The notes: generated by a model from the sequence alone, not told the origin. A stretch of DNA of 64,000 bases from Rhizobium sp. SL42 (GCF_021729845.1 NZ_CP063397.1:3424001-3488000); one strand, 5' to 3'. Positions 8,137-18,050 are shown, numbered from the stretch's first letter. Program-made: numbers and translations.

Positions 8137-10473
8137 ATGGATAAGCCAACCTACGAGACCGGCAAATACATCAAGGGGCCGATGCACCAGTCGCTCCGGC
8201 ATGATTCAGCACACAAGCATGTCGCCGGAAGTGCCGAATATATCGATGACATTCCGGAACCCGCAGGCCTGCTGCACGGCGCGCTCGGCATGGCGGATCG
8301 GCCCCATGCGGAAATCCTGTCGATCGACCTGTCTGCAGTCAAAACCTATCCCGGCGTCGCCTGCGTGCTGACCGCCGAAGACATCACCGGGGTCAACGAC
8401 GTCTCGTCCGGTGGCCGCCACGACGAGCCCCTGATCTCGACCGACAAGGTGGAATTTCACGGCCAGACGATCTTCGCCGTCATTGCCGAAACCCGCGACG
8501 CCGCCCGCAAGGCGGCGCGTCTGGCCAAGGTCGAATATCGCGACCTGCCCTTCTGGACCGATATCGACGGCGCGCTGGAAAACGGCGCCGCCCTCGTCAC
8601 CCCCGGCATGACGCTGAAGCGCGGCACGCCGGAAACCGAACTGGACAAGGCCGAGCACCGGCTGAAAAGCTCCATGCGCATCGGCGGCCAGGAGCATTTC
8701 TATCTCGAGAGCCATATCGCGCTCGCCATTCCCGGCGAGGACGACGAAGTCGCCATCTGGTCCTCGACCCAGCACCCGTCCGAGATCCAGCACATCGTCG
8801 GCCATGTTCTGGATATCCCCTCCAACGCCATCACCGTGAATACACGGCGCATGGGTGGCGGCTTCGGCGGCAAGGAAACCCAGGGCAACCAGTTTGCAGC
8901 GCTCGCGGCCCTCGCGGCAAAGAAGCTGAAGCGTGCGGTCAAATTCCGTCCCGACCGCGACGAGGACATGGGCGTCACCGGCAAGCGCCACGACTTCAAG
9001 ATGGATTTCGATGTCGCCTTCGACCGTGATGGCAGGATCCATGCGGTGGACGCCAATTTCGCCGCGCGCTGCGGCTATTCCTCCGACCTTTCCGGTCCGG
9101 TCACCGATCGCGCCCTGTTTCACGCCGACAGCAGCTATTTCTATCCGCATGTGAAGCTGACCTCGCAGCCGCTGAAGACCCACACGGTCTCCAACACCGC
9201 CTATCGCGGCTTCGGCGGCCCACAGGGCATGCTCGGCGGTGAACGCATCATCGAGGAAATCGCCTATGCGCTCGGCAAGGATCCGCTTGAGGTCCGCAAG
9301 GTCAATTTCTATGGGCCGAACGGCTCCGGCCGCGATGTCACCCCCTATCATCAGGTGGTCGAGGACAACATCGTCGCCCGCATAGTCGAGGAACTGGAAA
9401 CCTCGGTCGACTATCAGGCGCGCCGCCGCGAGATCATCGCCTTCAACAGCACGAGCCCGGTCATCCGCAAGGGCTTAGCACTGACCCCGGTAAAGTTCGG
9501 CATCTCATTCACGATGACCGCCTTCAACCAGGCCGGCGCCCTCGTCCATGTTTATCAGGACGGCTCGATTCACCTGAACCACGGCGGCACGGAAATGGGC
9601 CAGGGCCTCTATACCAAGGTCGCCCAGGTCGTCGCCGACGCGTTCCAGGTCGATGTCGACACGGTCAAGATCACTGCGACAACGACCGGCAAGGTGCCCA
9701 ACACTTCGGCGACGGCCGCCTCCTCCGGCTCGGACCTCAACGGCATGGCAGCCTATGATGCGGCGCGCCAGATCAAGGAAAGGCTGATCGCCTTCGGCGC
9801 GGAAAAATATCAGGTCGCCGCGTCTGACGTAGAGTTCCTGCCGAACCGCGTACGCGTCGGCGTTCAGGAATTTGCCTTTGGTGATTTCGTCAGGCAGGCC
9901 TATTTCGCCCGCGTCCAGCTATCAGCGGCCGGATTCTACAAGACTCCGAAGATCCACTGGGACCGCGCCGCCGGGCGCGGCACGCCCTTCTATTACTATG
10001 CCTATGGCGCGTCCTGTTCCGAGGTCTCGATCGACACGCTGACCGGCGAATATCTGATGGACCGCACCGACATCCTCCACGATGTCGGCCGCTCGCTCAA
10101 CCCTGCGATCGACATCGGCCAGATCGAGGGCGGCTTTGTCCAGGGAATGGGCTGGCTGACGACCGAGGAACTGTGGTGGGACGGCAAGGGCCGGCTGCGC
10201 ACCCACGCCCCCTCGACCTACAAGATCCCGCTCGCCTCCGACCGCCCGAAGATCTTCAACACCCGTCTGGCCGACTGGTCGGTCAATGCGGAGCCGACCA
10301 TCGGCCGTTCCAAGGCGGTCGGCGAACCACCCTTCATGCTGGCGATCTCGGTGCTGGAAGCCCTGTCCATGGCCGTCGCCTCCGTCGCCGACTACAAGAT
10401 CTGCCCGAGGCTCGACGCACCGGCAACCCCGGAACGGGTGCTGATGGCGGTGGAGCGGTTGAGGGGGAGATGA
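8137..10473 (+). CDS. xdhB: Xanthine dehydrogenase large (molybdopterin-binding) subunit
   Basis: A 778-residue catalytic subunit. Molybdopterin-site signatures are present: RMGGGFGGKE, AYRGFGGPQG and the C-terminal VGEPPFML, in which E730 corresponds to the catalytic glutamate. HVYQDGSIHLNHGGTEMGQGL is also typical of XdhB. I use the ATG at 8137, which GGAGG precedes by 8 nt; the frame can be read from a TTG at 8122 but that overlaps this ribosome-binding site. Partner of XdhA; XdhC inserts the sulfurated cofactor. Confidence 0.96.
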   Translation: MDKPTYETGKYIKGPMHQSLRHDSAHKHVAGSAEYIDDIPEPAGLLHGALGMADRPHAEILSIDLSAVKTYPGVACVLTAEDITGVNDVSSGGRHDEPLISTDKVEFHGQTIFAVIAETRDAARKAARLAKVEYRDLPFWTDIDGALENGAALVTPGMTLKRGTPETELDKAEHRLKSSMRIGGQEHFYLESHIALAIPGEDDEVAIWSSTQHPSEIQHIVGHVLDIPSNAITVNTRRMGGGFGGKETQGNQFAALAALAAKKLKRAVKFRPDRDEDMGVTGKRHDFKMDFDVAFDRDGRIHAVDANFAARCGYSSDLSGPVTDRALFHADSSYFYPHVKLTSQPLKTHTVSNTAYRGFGGPQGMLGGERIIEEIAYALGKDPLEVRKVNFYGPNGSGRDVTPYHQVVEDNIVARIVEELETSVDYQARRREIIAFNSTSPVIRKGLALTPVKFGISFTMTAFNQAGALVHVYQDGSIHLNHGGTEMGQGLYTKVAQVVADAFQVDVDTVKITATTTGKVPNTSATAASSGSDLNGMAAYDAARQIKERLIAFGAEKYQVAASDVEFLPNRVRVGVQEFAFGDFVRQAYFARVQLSAAGFYKTPKIHWDRAAGRGTPFYYYAYGASCSEVSIDTLTGEYLMDRTDILHDVGRSLNPAIDIGQIEGGFVQGMGWLTTEELWWDGKGRLRTHAPSTYKIPLASDRPKIFNTRLADWSVNAEPTIGRSKAVGEPPFMLAISVLEALSMAVASVADYKICPRLDAPATPERVLMAVERLRGR

Positions 10474-10499
10474 GGGCGCTGCTTTTACCATTCATCCTG

Positions 10500-10588
10500 C
10501 CCCCCTCCCCGCAAGCGGGGCGAGGGAATGGAACCGTTGCGGCACTCGCCCTTCTCTCCGTAAGCGGGGAGAAGGTGCCGGCAGGCGG
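10500..10588. repeat. Second palindromic intergenic repeat, between xdhB and xdhC
   Basis: Two hairpins: CCCCGC-aa-GCGGGG (10507-10520) and an 11-bp stem CCTTCTCTCCG/CGGGGAGAAGG with one wobble (10550-10575), followed by GTGCCGGCAGGCGGTTGAGG. This is the style of very frequent intergenic palindromes in Rhizobium genomes and a different type from the element at 7967. It abuts the xdhC start. Confidence 0.65.
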
Positions 10589-10597
10589 TTGAGGTGC

Positions 10598-11386
10598 ATG
10601 TCCGTGGATCACTTCCTCTCCACCCATCCCGCCCTCGTGCTCGTCAAGGTCACCGATGCCAAGGGCTCGACCCCACGCGAGACCGGCGCCTTCATGCTGG
10701 TCGCCCCGGTTACCGTTTACGCCACCATCGGCGGCGGGCATATGGAATTTCTCGCCATCGAAAAGGCGCGCGCCATGCTGGCGGCCGACGAAGCATCGGC
10801 AACGCTCGACATACCGCTCGGCCCGGAGATCGGCCAGTGCTGCGGCGGCCGTGTCGTCCTCACCCTGACCAACCTCGACGCACAGGCGCGTGCCGACCTG
10901 CTGGCGCGCGAGGAAGCGGCACGAGAGCGCCGGCCCGAGATCCATATCTATGGCGCAGGCCATGTCGGCCTCGCCCTGGCCGCGGCGCTGGCGCCCCTTC
11001 CGTTCAACGTCACGCTGATCGACACGCGCGCGGATATCGATGGCCACGTGCCCGAAGGCATCGTGTTTCGCCGTGTTGCCATGCCAGAAGCGGAAATCGC
11101 AAGACTTCCAGAAGGAGGTGCGGCGGTCATCCTCACCCATGATCACGCATTGGATTTCCTGATCGCCCGACAGGCACTGGCTCGCCCGGATCTGCGTTAT
11201 GTCGGCATGATCGGCTCGGCCACCAAGCGCGCCACCTTCTCCCGCTGGCTGATCCGTGAACACGCAGATGCCGCGGACCTTGAGCGCCTTGTGCTGCCGA
11301 TTGGCGGCAGTGCCGTCAAGGACAAGCGCCCGCCGGTTATCGCGGCCATGGTGGCAGCCGAATTGCTGGCGACCCTGCTTGGTTGA
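10598..11386 (+). CDS. xdhC: Xanthine dehydrogenase accessory protein XdhC
   Basis: A 262-residue chaperone that binds molybdenum cofactor, protects and sulfurates it with a cysteine desulfurase, and delivers it to XdhB. The N-terminal domain has TDAKGSTPRETGAFMLV, ATIGGGHMEF and the conserved Cys-Cys-Gly-Gly (GQCCGGRV). The C-terminal Rossmann-like domain has IYGAGHVGLALA, then VGMIGSATKRATF and LPIGG. The ATG at 10598 follows GAGG at short spacing; a TTG at 10589 is the alternative. Last gene of xdhABC. Confidence 0.93.
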   Translation: MSVDHFLSTHPALVLVKVTDAKGSTPRETGAFMLVAPVTVYATIGGGHMEFLAIEKARAMLAADEASATLDIPLGPEIGQCCGGRVVLTLTNLDAQARADLLAREEAARERRPEIHIYGAGHVGLALAAALAPLPFNVTLIDTRADIDGHVPEGIVFRRVAMPEAEIARLPEGGAAVILTHDHALDFLIARQALARPDLRYVGMIGSATKRATFSRWLIREHADAADLERLVLPIGGSAVKDKRPPVIAAMVAAELLATLLG

Positions 11387-11457
11387 ATCAGCACTTCAAG
11401 CACTCGATTCAGAACCAGAGCTTTGCACACCAACTCATTGAATACAATTACGATACC

Positions 11458-11688
11458 TCACAGAGGCCCGGTCCTGATCGTATCGATCAGACGACGGTTG
11501 CCCGACCAGAAAGCCTTGGATCGGCTCCGTGATGGTCGTCCTTCCTCGAGCCCGATATCTTGACGCAGAGCCTCCGGCAGGTTGTCGATTGCCATGTGGT
11601 CGGCCGCGAGAATACGGCATAGCACCCTTCGAAGACTGGAAAAAGACGGGCTGACGAACTGCCATTGCGATTTGATTAGCGATGTCAT
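11458..11688 (-). CDS. Small DUF1127-like protein
   Basis: A 76-residue basic protein whose second half, MAIDNLPEALRQDIGLEEGR, resembles the DUF1127 core (..L..DIGL.R..) common in Rhizobiales. Small DUF1127 proteins in Agrobacterium influence phosphate and carbon responses, partly as RNA-binding factors; the role here is unknown. GGAGGCAAGG stands right before the ATG at 11688, a strong ribosome-binding site, so this start is preferred over the open frame reaching 11781. Divergent from the LysR gene at 11799 with 110 bp between. Confidence 0.65.
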   Translation of the reverse strand: MTSLIKSQWQFVSPSFSSLRRVLCRILAADHMAIDNLPEALRQDIGLEEGRPSRSRSKAFWSGNRRLIDTIRTGPL

Positions 11689-11798
11689 CCTTGCCTCCAG
11701 ATGCCGTTGCCTAAACGGCTGCATTGGGTGCACAATGACTGCGGTTGCAGCACGGATCCAATTCAATTTCCGCGCCGACACATAAAGAGAGCTTATCC

Positions 11799-12755
11799 AT
11801 GAAACTGTCGAAACAGTTCCCGCTGAATGCCCTGCGCGTCTTCGAGGCGGTCGGCCGGTTGGGCAGCTTTACCCGCGCAGGCGAAGAACTCGGCATGACC
11901 CAGACTGCCGTGAGCTACCAGATCAAATTGCTGGAGGACAATATTGGCGAGATGCTGTTCCTGCGCAGACCACGGCAGATCGAACTGACCGAAACCGGCG
12001 CAAGGCTACTGCCAAAGGTCGGCGAAGCCTTCGGCCTGTTGGTCGACGCGGTCGCCTCGGCCCGCCACGCCTCAAGCGAAACGCTGGAAATCCACTCGAT
12101 CCCGACCTTCGCCACGCAATGGCTGGCGAAACACCTCGGATCGTTTCAACTCGACCATTCGAACATTGCCGTTCGCCTGCTACGGGTCAACAAGATGACC
12201 GATTTCGCCCGCGACGGCGCCGATATTGCGATCCGCTGGGGCGACGGGCCGTGGCCGGGCCTTGTCAGCCACCAGTTGATCCGTGCGACATACACGCCCA
12301 TGCTCAGCCCGAAGCTGGCCGACAGCATTGGCGGCGTTCACCAGCCGTCAGACCTGATGAAGCTGCCGATCATCAGCCCGGATGATCATTGGTGGAAGGA
12401 GTGGTTCAACGCAGCCGGTATCCAGAACCTTGCCCTTAAGGGCAACAGCATGAACACGTTCGAGGCGCAGGATCTTGAGGCAAGCGCTGCGATCGCCGGA
12501 CAGGGTGTGGCCATTATCAGCCCATTCTTCTTCCGTGACGAACTGGCATCGGGTCGCCTGCTGCAGCCGTTTCCGCTGACCTGCGCGGCACAGGCACCCA
12601 TCTGGATGGTCTACCCGCACGCGCGGCGCAATTCGCCAAAGATCCGCGCCTTCCAGGCCTGGATCGACAAGGCTCTTGCCAATGACGAGATGGCCTCGAC
12701 ATTGGCCCCGCCACTACCACTCAAGACAGTTCAGAACGACATGTCGGGCGCATAG
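11799..12755 (+). CDS. LysR-family regulator, GcvA-like
   Basis: A 318-residue LysR-type transcription factor. The N-terminal winged helix-turn-helix (LNALRVFEAVGRLGSFTRAGEELGMTQTAVSYQIKLLE) is followed by a substrate-binding domain (PTFATQWLAKHLGSFQ, DIAIRWGDGPWPG, GQGVAIISPFFF). The sequence is closest in style to the GcvA subgroup. It lies between xdhC and puuD, so control of purine genes is possible but not shown. The start follows AAAGAGA; the longer frame from 11745 is unlikely. Its last 25 bp overlap the convergent next gene. Confidence 0.88.
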   Translation: MKLSKQFPLNALRVFEAVGRLGSFTRAGEELGMTQTAVSYQIKLLEDNIGEMLFLRRPRQIELTETGARLLPKVGEAFGLLVDAVASARHASSETLEIHSIPTFATQWLAKHLGSFQLDHSNIAVRLLRVNKMTDFARDGADIAIRWGDGPWPGLVSHQLIRATYTPMLSPKLADSIGGVHQPSDLMKLPIISPDDHWWKEWFNAAGIQNLALKGNSMNTFEAQDLEASAAIAGQGVAIISPFFFRDELASGRLLQPFPLTCAAQAPIWMVYPHARRNSPKIRAFQAWIDKALANDEMASTLAPPLPLKTVQNDMSGA

Positions 12756-13063
12756 AAACAGCGCAGCGTATCCTCGTTCGGATAAAGGCAAAGATGATAT
12801 TCGCTATCTTCGGAACGGCGCGTCGTCACCTGCGGCACGTTGAAGATATGCCGGCGCGTGACCAGCCGGTGCTCTCCCGGACCAAGCGTCAGCAGATAGC
12901 CGTCCTTGATGATCCGGACGCTCTGCGAGGGAATCATCTGGCAATCACCGGTATGCTGGTTGCCGTTGCAGCAGAAGGCATCATATTGCCAGCCGCTCTT
13001 GGGCTCATGGGCGTAAACACAAGACGAATAGACAAGAAGAATGCCTGTAATCATGCTGCGCAT
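12731..13063 (-). CDS. Small exported Cys-containing protein of unknown function
   Basis: A 110-residue product with an N-terminal signal sequence (MRSMITGILLVYSSCVYAHE; cleavage likely after VYA), so probably periplasmic. The mature part has C-C-N-G-N-...-D-C-Q and C-terminal cysteines (YHLCLYPNEDTLRCFY), suggesting two disulfides. GAAGGAGGTG lies 6-7 nt before the ATG at 13063, among the best ribosome-binding sites here, which decides against the longer frame to 13126. No named domain recognised. It overlaps the 3' end of the LysR gene by 25 bp in convergent orientation. Confidence 0.75.
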   Translation of the reverse strand: MRSMITGILLVYSSCVYAHEPKSGWQYDAFCCNGNQHTGDCQMIPSQSVRIIKDGYLLTLGPGEHRLVTRRHIFNVPQVTTRRSEDSEYHLCLYPNEDTLRCFYAPDMSF

Positions 13064-13295
13064 CGACGCACCTCCTTCAGGGCAGGCCGCCGGTTCGCCA
13101 TGTCCCTCCCCATCCGGCAGCATCAAGGGCCAAATCTAGCAGAACCACTATATTAGGACAAATGCAGGAAGTGACGGGCAGGATTTGTGCGACGCACAAA
13201 ACAGCTGAACAAAGTAGCCCCGTCCCGCATCGCGCCCTTTCCTTCATCCCAAAGTTTTTGCAAGGTATCTCGTTCGGGGAAGAAAGGGATATTGC

Positions 13296-14525
13296 ATGTA
13301 TGAATTCGCCATTGCCTGGGAATGGCTCTCCTTTGCCGTGCGCTGGCTGCACGTCATCACCGCCATCGCCTGGATCGGCTCGTCCTTTTATTTCATCGCG
13401 CTTGACCTTGGCCTGGTGAAGCGCCCGGGCCTGCCCCACGGCGTGCATGGCGAGGAATGGCAGGTGCATGGCGGCGGCTTCTACCATGTGCAGAAATATC
13501 TCGTCGCGCCGGCCTCGATGCCCGAACACCTCACCTGGTTCAAATGGGAAAGCTATGCCACCTGGCTCTCGGGCTTCGCCCTGCTCTGCGTGGTCTACTA
13601 TGGCGGCGCCGATCTCTTCCTCATCGATCGCACCCTGCTCGACATCGAACCCTGGCAGGCCATCTGTCTATCGCTTGCCTCGCTAGGCGTCGGCTGGATC
13701 TGCTACGACCTGCTCTGCAAGTCGCCGCTTGGTAAGAACACCTGGGGTCTGATGGTCTTTCTCTACATCGTGCTGGTCGCCATGGCCTGGGGCTACACCC
13801 AGGTCTTCACCGGCCGCGCCGCCTTCCTGCATCTCGGCGCGTTTACCGCGACGATCATGTCGGCCAATGTCTTCATGATCATCATCCCGAACCAGAAGAT
13901 CGTTGTCGCCGACCTGCTCGCCGGCCGCACGCCCGACGCCAAATACGGCATGATTGCCAAGCAGCGCTCGCTGCACAACAACTACCTGACCTTGCCCGTC
14001 ATCTTCTTCATGCTGTCGAACCACTACCCGCTGGCTTTCGCCACGAAGTTCAACTGGATCATCGCAGCCCTGGTCTTCCTGATGGGCGTCACTATCCGCC
14101 ACTGGTTCAACACGACGCATGCCCGCAAAGGCCAGCCAACCTGGACCTGGCTGGTCACCGTGCTGATCTTCATCGTCATCATCTGGCTGTCGACCGTGCC
14201 CAAGGTGCTGACCGGCGAAACCGAAGTCTCGCTCTCCGCACGGGAAAAGACCTTTGTCGAAAACGTGCATTTCTCCGCAGTGCGCGACGTCGTACAAAGC
14301 CGCTGCTCCATGTGCCATGCTAGCGAACCCGTCTGGGAAGGCGTCGTGCGCGCGCCGAAGAGCGTGAAACTCGAGACCGACGGCGAGATCGCCGCCCATG
14401 CTCGCGAAATCTACATCCAGGCCGGCCGCAGCCATGCCATGCCGCCTGGCAACATCACCGACCTCTCGAACGAGGAGCGCCAGTTGCTGGTCGCCTGGTT
14501 CGAGACGACGGTCGAAGGCAAGTGA
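13296..14525 (+). CDS. puuD: Membrane-bound urate oxidase PuuD
   Basis: A 409-residue integral membrane enzyme converting urate to 5-hydroxyisourate. About eight to nine hydrophobic segments (starting with WLSFAVRWLHVITAIAWIGSSFYFI) carry histidines typical of PuuD. A C-terminal cytochrome c domain follows, with the heme motif CSMCH at 337-341 and a likely Met ligand in HAMPPG near 381. This type passes electrons to the respiratory chain instead of making peroxide as soluble uricase does. The downstream guaD ATG lies 2 nt past the stop, so the two genes are an operon. Confidence 0.94.
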   Translation: MYEFAIAWEWLSFAVRWLHVITAIAWIGSSFYFIALDLGLVKRPGLPHGVHGEEWQVHGGGFYHVQKYLVAPASMPEHLTWFKWESYATWLSGFALLCVVYYGGADLFLIDRTLLDIEPWQAICLSLASLGVGWICYDLLCKSPLGKNTWGLMVFLYIVLVAMAWGYTQVFTGRAAFLHLGAFTATIMSANVFMIIIPNQKIVVADLLAGRTPDAKYGMIAKQRSLHNNYLTLPVIFFMLSNHYPLAFATKFNWIIAALVFLMGVTIRHWFNTTHARKGQPTWTWLVTVLIFIVIIWLSTVPKVLTGETEVSLSAREKTFVENVHFSAVRDVVQSRCSMCHASEPVWEGVVRAPKSVKLETDGEIAAHAREIYIQAGRSHAMPPGNITDLSNEERQLLVAWFETTVEGK

Positions 14526-14527
14526 AA

Positions 14528-15841
<1,314 letters not shown>

Positions 15842-15849
15842 GGCTGGCG

Positions 15850-16272
15850 ATGAGCGAAAGTGGCTATTCCGGCACACCCCTTCCGAGGAGACTCGGACTG
15901 AAGCCCGAATTCGCCGCTCTGTTCGTCGCCCTGCCAGAGGACCTGCGTGAACTCGCCGACCACATACCGCAGGCCCGCTGCGTGGACGCGCTCTCCCGGG
16001 CGGACGGATCGGACCTCGACTACCTGCATGTGTTCGAAACCGCCCGCGCCGCCCTTGAAGACCGCGCATCCGGGCTCCGCGCCATGCTCCGCCCGGCCGG
16101 CATGCTTTGGATTTCCTGGCCGAAGAAGGCCGCGAAGATGCCGACCACCATCACCGAGGACGGGCTGCGCAGCATCTTCCTGCCAATCGGGCTCGTAGAT
16201 GTGAAGGTCTGTGCCGTGAACGAGATCTGGTCCGGGCTGAAATTCGTGATACGCAAGGAGTTACGCCGGTAA
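15850..16272 (+). CDS. DUF3052-like protein
   Basis: A 140-residue soluble protein. The core (YSGTPLPRRLGLKPEFAALF, LDYLHVFE, LRPAGMLWISWPKKA, EDGLRSIFLPIGLVDVKVCAVNEIWSGLKFVIR) matches the DUF3052 pattern found in many soil bacteria. Function unknown. GAGG 6 nt before the ATG at 15850 decides the start; a GTG at 15838 overlaps the guaD stop. Probably third gene of puuD-guaD by spacing, although the family is not known in purine metabolism. Confidence 0.78.
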   Translation: MSESGYSGTPLPRRLGLKPEFAALFVALPEDLRELADHIPQARCVDALSRADGSDLDYLHVFETARAALEDRASGLRAMLRPAGMLWISWPKKAAKMPTTITEDGLRSIFLPIGLVDVKVCAVNEIWSGLKFVIRKELRR

Positions 16273-16305
16273 CAGCCCGGCCTTCGGCGGGAGGATATTT
16301 GCCGC

Positions 16306-16740
16306 ATGCTGATCGTCAATCTGGCCCTCGGAACCCTGATGATCTCCCTGACGGTCGTCATCCATACGATCGGATTGATCGCCGTGACCCACGTCATGAG
16401 CTGGATCACCGATCGCGTCCGGCTAAACGGTCACCGCAGCCGCATCCTGGCCATGAACACGGTGGTGATCGGCGTGTTCTGCGTGCTTACGGCGGAGGTC
16501 TGGCTCTGGGCCGCCGGCTTCAGCCTGATCGGAGTCGTCGATGATTTCCCGACCGCGCTCTATTTGTCGACCGTCACCTTTTCCACGGTCGGTTATGGCG
16601 ATGTCATCCCCCATCCGGAATGGCGCATGATGGCGGCACTCGAGGGTGTCAACGGCTTCCTGCTGATCGGCTGGTCCACCGCCTACCTGATCGCCGCCGG
16701 CATCCGCGTCGGCCCCTTCCGCTCCGGCGAGCATTTCTGA
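16306..16740 (+). CDS. Two-transmembrane potassium-channel-like protein
   Basis: A 144-residue inner-membrane protein. Three hydrophobic segments are visible (near residues 3-30, 46-70 and 110-135). The last two flank a pore loop with the potassium selectivity filter TVGYGD (TFSTVGYGDVIP). It has no cytoplasmic RCK domain, as in minimal Ion_trans_2 channels. The physiological role is unknown. It starts 33 bp after the preceding gene, so it may be the distal gene of the puuD unit. Confidence 0.85.
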   Translation: MLIVNLALGTLMISLTVVIHTIGLIAVTHVMSWITDRVRLNGHRSRILAMNTVVIGVFCVLTAEVWLWAAGFSLIGVVDDFPTALYLSTVTFSTVGYGDVIPHPEWRMMAALEGVNGFLLIGWSTAYLIAAGIRVGPFRSGEHF

Positions 16741-16778
16741 GGCCTGGAGAGACACTGAAAAGGCGACAATGTCATAGA

Positions 16779-16813
16779 TTGACAACCAACCTACTAGTTG
16801 GTAGACAATTGCT
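16779..16813 (+). promoter_or_regulatory. tetR promoter with an operator between -35 and -10
   Basis: TTGACA (16779-16784) and TAGACA (16802-16807) are separated by 17 bp. The 14-mer CTACTAGTTGGTAG (16791-16804) fills the spacer and overlaps the -10 box. The same 14-mer recurs inverted at 17435-17448. The ATG at 16814 lies 6 nt after the -10 box, where transcription should start, so the mRNA may be leaderless. Autorepression by the TetR protein is the natural inference. Confidence 0.7.
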
Positions 16814-17398
16814 ATGAGCAACCTTTTGAGCACATCGGATCAAATTCTGCATTGCGCACGGGCCTTGATCGTCGCTGGCGGGTACAATGGCTTTAGCTAT
16901 GCCGACATCTCGAAAGTCGTCGGCATTCGCAAGGCCAGCATCCACCATCATTTCCCCAGCAAGGCAGACTTGGTCCGCACACTCGTCGCCTCCTATCGCC
17001 GGGAAGCAGAAGAGGGATTGGCGAAGATCGAAGCCCATATCGCGGATCCAATGGGGCAATTGCAGGCCTATCTCGGCTATTGGGAAGCCTGCATCTTGGA
17101 CAATACCGCGCCATTCTGTGTCTGCGCGCTCCTTGCCGGCGAGGCGCAACTGTTGCCCGAGGAGGTCCACAGCGAGGTGAAGGCGCACTTCAGAACCCTT
17201 TCGGCCTGGTTGACAGGCGCCATGGAGCGCGGCGTGCGGCAAGACGTCCTGTCATTGAGCGCAACACCTGCGGACGAGGCGGAAGCATTTCTCGCGACCG
17301 TGCACGGAGCCATGCTGTCTGCTCGCGCCTATGGCGACCCGCAGATTTTCAGCACCGTGAAAGGCGCACTGCTCCAACGTCTCGCGCCGAAAACCTAG
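16814..17398 (+). CDS. TetR/AcrR-family transcriptional regulator
   Basis: A 194-residue regulator. The N-terminal helix-turn-helix (FSYADISKVVGIRKASIHHHFPSKADLVRTLV) is typical of TetR, followed by an all-helical ligand-binding domain with a cysteine pair (FCVCALLAGEAQLLP). It lies upstream of a membrane-protein gene on the same strand, and both promoters carry the same 14-bp operator-like sequence, so the two genes are probably its regulon. No Shine-Dalgarno is visible, consistent with a leaderless transcript. Confidence 0.88.
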   Translation: MSNLLSTSDQILHCARALIVAGGYNGFSYADISKVVGIRKASIHHHFPSKADLVRTLVASYRREAEEGLAKIEAHIADPMGQLQAYLGYWEACILDNTAPFCVCALLAGEAQLLPEEVHSEVKAHFRTLSAWLTGAMERGVRQDVLSLSATPADEAEAFLATVHGAMLSARAYGDPQIFSTVKGALLQRLAPKT

Positions 17399-17421
17399 CG
17401 GTTTCCGCAACGCGCCGACAT

Positions 17422-17451
17422 TTGATCATCGAAGCTACCAACTAGTAGATA
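17422..17451 (+). promoter_or_regulatory. Second TetR operator and likely promoter
   Basis: CTACCAACTAGTAG (17435-17448) is the exact reverse complement of the site at 16791-16804. A plausible promoter is TTGATC (17422-17427) and TAGATA (17446-17451) with 18-bp spacing, again with the operator covering spacer and -10. It lies about 60 bp before the membrane-protein gene at 17508. Confidence 0.6.
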
Positions 17452-17507
17452 GACTATTTTCGTCAATCCCAAGACAAGCGTGCGCATCAAATACAAAGGA
17501 ACTTCAG

Positions 17508-17996
17508 ATGTTTGGAATTTCTCCCCTTGGGTGGATACATACACTCGGCAGCCTGCCGGCAATTCCACTAGCCTTCTACATGCTCGCCCGCCACGGGCGG
17601 ATCACCCCGCGCAACACGGCAGGTAAACTCTATTTCCTGTCGATGCTGGCGGGCTCCCTGACGGTATTCCTCGTAGCCCATCAGGCAGCGAGCCCGGTCA
17701 TCGGCGCAGTCACGCTGCTTCTCCTGCTCGCGGGTTACGCCATTGGCCATGTGCAGGCATTGGGCAGAGCAGCCCGCTATCTGGAAACGATATTCCTGAG
17801 CCTCACGGCGTTTCTGCTGATGGTGCCGGCTGTCAGCGAAACCCTTCGCCGCGTGCCTGATGGCCACCCGATCGTCACCGACCTGAATTCACCAATTCTC
17901 CTGGGAGCCCAAGCGGCAATTGCAGCCGTGCTGGTCGTCGGGCTGACGGCACAGATGATCCATCTGCGCCGCGAAGGGCGCAGTGTGCACCGATAG
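17508..17996 (+). CDS. Multi-pass membrane protein, probable TetR target
   Basis: A 162-residue protein with four to five hydrophobic segments (GWIHTLGSLPAIPLAFYML, LYFLSMLAGSLTVFLVAHQ, VIGAVTLLLLLAGYAIGHV, TIFLSLTAFLLMVPAV, AAIAAVLVVGLTAQMI) and a short basic tail. The layout resembles DUF2306-type small membrane proteins; the assignment is tentative and no function is known. The upstream operator shared with tetR suggests induction by the regulator's ligand, as for many TetR-controlled transport or detoxification genes. Confidence 0.72.
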   Translation: MFGISPLGWIHTLGSLPAIPLAFYMLARHGRITPRNTAGKLYFLSMLAGSLTVFLVAHQAASPVIGAVTLLLLLAGYAIGHVQALGRAARYLETIFLSLTAFLLMVPAVSETLRRVPDGHPIVTDLNSPILLGAQAAIAAVLVVGLTAQMIHLRREGRSVHR

Positions 17997-18031
17997 CCCC
18001 AATTGGGGATGCCGGGAGCAGACGAGGCAAC

Positions 18032-18050
18032 AGGTAAAAAATCTTTACCT
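18032..18050. promoter_or_regulatory. 19-bp inverted repeat upstream of lldD
   Basis: AGGTAAA-aaatc-TTTACCT is a perfect dyad with 7-bp arms, 77 bp before the lldD start. It is framed by a second dyad, GCCGGGAG...CTCCCGGC. There is no T-run, so an operator for a regulator encoded elsewhere is more likely than a terminator. I cannot name the regulator. Confidence 0.35.

Noticed and set aside
11435..11665. Alternative 76-codon minus-strand frame in the DUF1127 gene
   Set aside because: A different frame of the same stretch; the frame with GGAGG and the DIGL motif (11458-11688) is better supported.
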